64,000 nucleotides of DNA. It comes from Sphingopyxis sp. H115 (GTDB taxonomy: Bacteria > Pseudomonadota > Alphaproteobacteria > Sphingomonadales > Sphingomonadaceae). How positions within the stretch are numbered: position 1 is the stretch's first letter; each line of letters begins with the position of its first letter. The DNA is taken from NCBI RefSeq assembly GCF_001468465.1, contig NZ_LNSA01000002.1, positions 62,001-126,000 of the forward strand, read 5' to 3'. This document shows positions 60,977-64,000 of this stretch, one piece after another. The notes beneath the pieces were generated by a model, which was not told the DNA's origin, did not search any database, and saw only the letters and a list, made by a program, of their open reading frames with translations. A program made the position numbers and the translations under genes.

Positions 60977-61896
60977 CAACGGTCCCTTTCCACGACATAG
61001 CGCGCGATCGCGCGGAGCAGCGCCGCCTCTTCGCCGAAGCCGGCAAGGTGCTGGATCGCCTGATCGACGAGCAACGTCGCCTGTTCGCGCGCGCGCTCCA
61101 GCCCCATCAGCGTCACGAACGTCGCCTTGCCCGCCGCTTCGTCCTTGTGCAGCGCCTTGCCCGCGAGCGCCTCGTCGCCCTCGACGTCCATGATGTCGTC
61201 GGCGATCTGGAACGCCAGCCCGATGTCGCGCGCATAGCCGCGCAGCGGGCGGCGTCCGTCGGGCGGGATGCGCGCGAGGATCGCTCCCGCCTCGACCGAA
61301 AAGGCGATCAGCGCGCCGGTCTTGAGTTGCTGGAGCCGCGTCACCGTCGGCAGGTCGAAATCGGACGTTTCGGCGGCGAGGTCCATCATCTGCCCGCCCG
61401 CCATGCCCGCCGGCCCCGCGGCGCGTGCAAGTTCGCAGCACAGCTCGCCGCGCACGAAGGGGTCGGCGCTCGTCACCGGGTCGCAGAGCCATTCGAAGGC
61501 GAGTGCGTGGAGCGAATCGCCCGCGAGCACCGCGGTCGCCTCGTCGAACGCCTTGTGCACCGTCGGCTTGCCGCGGCGCATGTCGTCATCGTCCATGCAC
61601 GGCAGGTCGTCGTGGATCAGCGAATAGACGTGCATTGCCTCGACCGCCGCGCCGACGCGCAGGGTCAGCGCGCGATCGACATGGAACAGGTCGCCCGCCG
61701 CGCGGACGAGCATCGGACGCAGCCGTTTCCCACCTGCGATCGCGGCGTGTCGCATTGCTTCATAGAGCGGCCCGCGCGGGTCGGCCGGCACGGGCAGCAG
61801 CTGGTCGAACAGCCGGTCGATCCCCGCCATAACCTCGGCCTGAGTCGAGAGCAGCAACTGGGTTCCCCGCGAAAGCTGGTCGTCGGCGCGCGCCAT
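60976..61896 (-). CDS. ispA: Farnesyl diphosphate synthase (polyprenyl synthetase)
   Basis: Condenses dimethylallyl and isopentenyl diphosphates to geranyl and farnesyl diphosphate, precursors of quinones, carotenoids and undecaprenyl carriers. The 306-residue protein has AAIAGGKRLRPMLVRAAGDL near residue 50, the first Asp-rich motif LIHDDLPCMDDDDMRRGKPT near residue 92, and the second in GLAFQIADDIMDVEGDEALA near residue 233. GAVIF-like TGALIAFSVEAGAIL and LGRAAG-like RAAGPAGMAGGQMMDLAAE are typical of IspA. It is preceded by xseB six bases away and followed by coaD with overlapping codons. The xseB-ispA order is widely conserved. Confidence 0.95.
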   Translation of the reverse strand: MARADDQLSRGTQLLLSTQAEVMAGIDRLFDQLLPVPADPRGPLYEAMRHAAIAGGKRLRPMLVRAAGDLFHVDRALTLRVGAAVEAMHVYSLIHDDLPCMDDDDMRRGKPTVHKAFDEATAVLAGDSLHALAFEWLCDPVTSADPFVRGELCCELARAAGPAGMAGGQMMDLAAETSDFDLPTVTRLQQLKTGALIAFSVEAGAILARIPPDGRRPLRGYARDIGLAFQIADDIMDVEGDEALAGKALHKDEAAGKATFVTLMGLERAREQATLLVDQAIQHLAGFGEEAALLRAIARYVVERDR

Positions 61897-61902
61897 GGCG
61901 GA

Positions 61903-62166
61903 TCAGCCTTCGCCGAAGGGGATGGTTCCCGCGGGACGGCCGTCGGCACCCAGACTGACCTGCTCGATCCGCGCCTGCGCCGCCGCCAGCCGCGCTTCGC
62001 AATGGCCGCGCAGCGCGTGGCCGCGCTCGTAAAGCGTTACCGACTCTTCAAGGCTGACGTCGCCGCTTTCGAGCCGCCGCACGATCGTTTCAAGCTCGCC
62101 CATCGCGGCTTCGAACGACAGCGAGGCGATGTCGGGAGCGGCAGCGGGGTCGGGGGTATCCGTCAT
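61903..62166 (-). CDS. xseB: Exodeoxyribonuclease VII small subunit
   Basis: The small subunit that pairs with XseA to degrade single-stranded DNA to oligonucleotides. The 87-residue protein has the family core [20 protein letters not shown] with [20 protein letters not shown], then [20 protein letters not shown]. Length and coiled helical pattern are standard. It is directly upstream of ispA (six-base gap), as in many proteobacteria. Its xseA partner is not in this window. Confidence 0.95.
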   Translation of the reverse strand: MTDTPDPAAAPDIASLSFEAAMGELETIVRRLESGDVSLEESVTLYERGHALRGHCEARLAAAQARIEQVSLGADGRPAGTIPFGEG

Positions 62167-62239
62167 GGCCCCTGCTTTGGCCCCTTCGCCCCCTCGCGGT
62201 CAAGCTTGACGTGGTGATTTTGCCCGATAGCGTCGCGCC

Positions 62240-62905
62240 ATGTTCATCGGCCATTTCGCCCCGGCGCTGGTCGCCGCAGCGCGCCCCAAGGCGGCGGGGC
62301 TCGGGACGCTGTTCGTCGCCGCCCAGCTCGTCGATATCGGCTTCGCGGCACTGCTCGTCCCCGGAATCGAGGCGATGCGGATCGTTCCCGGGATCACCGC
62401 GATGAACCCGATGGACCTGCATCACATGCCCTATACGCACAGCCTGCTCGGCACGTTGATCTTCGCAAAGATATTCGGCACGATCGTCTGGGTCGTAACA
62501 CGGAGCAAGGAAGCCGCCATCGGCGCCGCGCTCGTGGTCGTCTCGCACTGGTTCATCGACCTCATCGTCCATATCCCCGATTTGACGCTTTATGGCGCGC
62601 CGCCCAAGCTCGGGTTCGGGCTCTGGAACCACCCGATGGTCGCGATGCCGCTCGAACTGCTGCTGATCGGCGCCGCCTTCCTTTATTATGCCCGCCGTAC
62701 CGGGGCGCCGGGCGGCAATCGCCGGCTCTGGATACTCGCCGCGCTGCTCCTCTTCGTGCAGGCGATCGACTGGTTCGGCCCGAAAGAGCCCGCCTATTCG
62801 CTCGCCATCCCCGCGACGATGCTCTCTGCCTATGCGCTGCTCGCGGGGACGGCGGCGTGGGCGGGCGCGAACAGACGTCCTCGAAAGGCCGGAGAAACGC
62901 CATGA
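62240..62905 (+). CDS. Multi-pass membrane protein, metal-dependent hydrolase-like
   Basis: A 221-residue inner-membrane protein with five or six hydrophobic segments. Conserved polar residues near membrane ends include MFIGHFAPALVAAARPKAAG, MDLHHMPYTHSLLGTLIFAK (H-x2-PYTHS) and VVSHWFIDLIVHIPDLTLYG (SHW...D). This histidine/aspartate layout is like YdjM/DUF457 putative membrane-embedded hydrolases. The reaction is unknown. The ATG at 62240 gives a complete N-terminal segment. It overlaps the following DUF2177 gene by four bases (ATGA), so the two are coupled. Confidence 0.8.
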   Translation: MFIGHFAPALVAAARPKAAGLGTLFVAAQLVDIGFAALLVPGIEAMRIVPGITAMNPMDLHHMPYTHSLLGTLIFAKIFGTIVWVVTRSKEAAIGAALVVVSHWFIDLIVHIPDLTLYGAPPKLGFGLWNHPMVAMPLELLLIGAAFLYYARRTGAPGGNRRLWILAALLLFVQAIDWFGPKEPAYSLAIPATMLSAYALLAGTAAWAGANRRPRKAGETP

Positions 62906-63318
62906 TGCCGCAATTCGCCGCGGGCTATGTCGCGACTGCGATCCTTTTCGGCATCCTCGATGCGATATGGCTGCGGATCATGGTCGTCAAAATCTACCGC
63001 CCCGAAATCGGCGCGCTGTTGATGGACGGATGGCGACCGGCCCCCGCGCTGATCTTTTATGCCCTATACATTCTCGGCATCCAGATATTCGCGGTCGCGC
63101 CCGCGCTGACGGCGGGCAAGTGGCAGGTCGCGGCGCTTTGGGGCGCCCTGTTCGGCTTTTTCTGCTACATGACCTACGATCTCACCAACCATGCCACGAT
63201 GAAGATCTGGTCGACCAGGGTCACATTGCTTGACATCGCCTGGGGCACGCTCGCGACGGGTTTCGCCGCAGGCGCGGCGGCGCGGCTCGTGCTTGCCTGG
63301 ATGCCGCGCGGCGGCTGA
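62902..63318 (+). CDS. DUF2177 membrane protein
   Basis: A 138-residue inner-membrane protein with about four helices. Family-like blocks are ATAILFGILDAIWLRIMVVK near residue 11, FYALYILGIQIFAVAPALTA, GALFGFFCYMTYDLTNHATM near residue 81, and TRVTLLDIAWGTLATGFAAG. The aspartates in LDAIWL, YDLTNHAT and LDIAWG are the hallmark of DUF2177. Function is unknown. It is coupled to the preceding membrane protein gene through an ATGA overlap, which suggests the two work together. Confidence 0.88.
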   Translation: MMPQFAAGYVATAILFGILDAIWLRIMVVKIYRPEIGALLMDGWRPAPALIFYALYILGIQIFAVAPALTAGKWQVAALWGALFGFFCYMTYDLTNHATMKIWSTRVTLLDIAWGTLATGFAAGAAARLVLAWMPRGG

Positions 63319-63449
63319 CCCGCTTCACTCCGCGCAATCACATTTCTGTTTTTTGCAATTGCTGGCGCGCGCATCGCCCGCCATGCTGCACCGCACAAGA
63401 AGAGAGGGGCTCGAAGGCAAGTTTTGTTCAATCGACAAGGACTTGCACC

Positions 63450-63746
63450 ATGAAAAACTATATTCTCCCCGCCCTTGGCCTGCTCGCGCTGGCGCCGACC
63501 GCCGCGCTCGCCAAGGACGAAACGGTCAAGCGTTTCGAGCATGAAGGCGCGACCTACAGCTATACCGTCACCAAGGTGGGCGACACCCGCGTGATCAGCG
63601 GCGTCGAGGAGCGCACCGGCAAGCCGTTCACGCTCCGCGTCGGCGACCGCCGCGTCCGCGGCACCGTCGGTTCGCAGCAGGTGAGCTTCGCGCTTCGCGA
63701 CGTCAAGCCGCTCAAGACCGCGACGACCACGCTCGCTTCGCGCTGA
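63450..63746 (+). CDS. Small secreted protein of unknown function
   Basis: A 98-residue exported protein. The signal peptide YILPALGLLALAPTAALAKD is cut near residue 22. The mature part, about 76 residues, is basic and beta-rich: KRFEHEGATYSYTVTKVGDT, RVISGVEERTGKPFTLRVGD and GTVGSQQVSFALRDVKPLK. No cysteines are present. No named family is recognised; homologues occur as orphan secreted proteins in sphingomonads by my recollection, which is not certain. A strong terminator follows, so it is monocistronic. Confidence 0.75.
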   Translation: MKNYILPALGLLALAPTAALAKDETVKRFEHEGATYSYTVTKVGDTRVISGVEERTGKPFTLRVGDRRVRGTVGSQQVSFALRDVKPLKTATTTLASR

Positions 63747-63760
63747 ACCAGCTCCGACCG

Positions 63761-63802
63761 CAGACCCCATGATGTTTTCGCATCATGGGGTCTGTTCGTT
63801 TT
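63761..63802 (+). terminator. Intrinsic terminator of the small secreted protein gene
   Basis: A perfect 14-bp stem, CAGACCCCATGATG with CATCATGGGGTCTG, around the loop TTTTCG is followed by TTCGTTTT. It lies 14 bases after the stop codon and separates this gene from purL. Confidence 0.9.
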
Positions 63803-63827
63803 ACGCGCGCACAGCTAAAGGCGCGCC

Positions 63828-64000
63828 ATGACTCAGACAGCAACCGCGCCCGCCTCCGTCATCACCCCCGAGATCGTCGCCGAACACGGCCTGTCTCCGG
63901 AAGAATATGATCGCGTCCTCGCGGCGCTCGGGCGCGAGCCGAACCTCGTCGAACTCGGCATCTTCTCGGTCATGTGGTCCGAGCATTGCAGCTATAAAAG
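63828..64000 (+). CDS. purL: Phosphoribosylformylglycinamidine synthase subunit PurL, N-terminal part
   Basis: The glutamine-dependent amidotransferase synthetase subunit of purine synthesis, which converts FGAR to FGAM with ATP. Only the first 57 codons are present before the right edge. The recognisable N-terminus is [20 protein letters not shown] with [20 protein letters not shown] and CSYK, the small PurL (PurL/PurQ/PurS type) signature. The ATG at 63828 is the only fitting start. It begins a new transcript after the terminator at 63761-63802. Confidence 0.93.
   Translation, partial: MTQTATAPASVITPEIVAEHGLSPEEYDRVLAALGREPNLVELGIFSVMWSEHCSYK

Overview
The window is a GC-rich (roughly 65% by eye) chromosomal segment that starts inside lepA and ends inside purL. 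Gene content points to an alphaproteobacterium of the Sphingomonadales, most like Sphingopyxis or Sphingomonas. The evidence is a PhyR/NepR general stress response pair, the argH-lipoprotein-lysA block with a divergent tlpA, Entner-Doudoroff genes, WS/DGAT lipid genes, paired DUF1800/DUF1501 genes and recurrent palindromic repeats. No rRNA, tRNA, CRISPR array, transposase or prophage was seen. The genus is an inference from content, not a sequence match.

Layout. 1-844: 5' part of lepA. 1262-3989: visibly AT-richer restriction-modification island (candidate endonuclease, cytosine-5 methyltransferase, Vsr). 4286-5868: a three-gene operon of unknown function: a 48-residue peptide gene with a near-ideal ribosome site, a HEAT-like protein, and a cupin-like/HEAT-like protein. 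A perfect 31-bp inverted repeat spans the peptide stop codon and the start of the HEAT gene. 6039-13835: secreted beta-propeller protein, membrane protein, siroheme synthase, lysA-lipoprotein-argH, tlpA, secreted orphan, gpsA. 14026-22889: one long co-directional run for neutral lipid: HAD-AGPAT fusion, PlsB-type acyltransferase, WS/DGAT, patatin-type lipase, monoacylglycerol-lipase-like hydrolase and a membrane-anchored hydrolase. 22950-28743: eda, edd, zwf, then glpD. 28753-34389: divergent regulator/enzyme sets (SDR with AraC; aldo-keto reductase and MFS with LysR) and a MOSC protein.

34470-45642: fatty acid desaturase, GNAT-like protein, DUF1800/DUF1501, xthA, erpA, M23 peptidase, DUF455, bcp and glnE. 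45695-47997: phyR and nepR (divergent) and tgt. 48045-50784: hemerythrin and a PAS-GGDEF-EAL-PilZ protein. 51044-57215: a chaperone-usher pilus locus. 57746-58411: a PilZ-HTH fusion protein facing away from the pilus genes. 58490-63746: queA, cyclophilin, coaD, ispA, xseB, membrane proteins and a small secreted protein. 63828 on: purL.

How parts work together. The lipid run could take glycerol-3-phosphate (made by gpsA, consumed by glpD nearby) to triacylglycerol or wax ester and back. The c-di-GMP enzyme and the PilZ-HTH fusion flank the pilus genes and may control them. The peptide operon at 4286-5868 is the best candidate for an undescribed system, followed by the lysine-rich tails shared by two enzymes of the lipid run.
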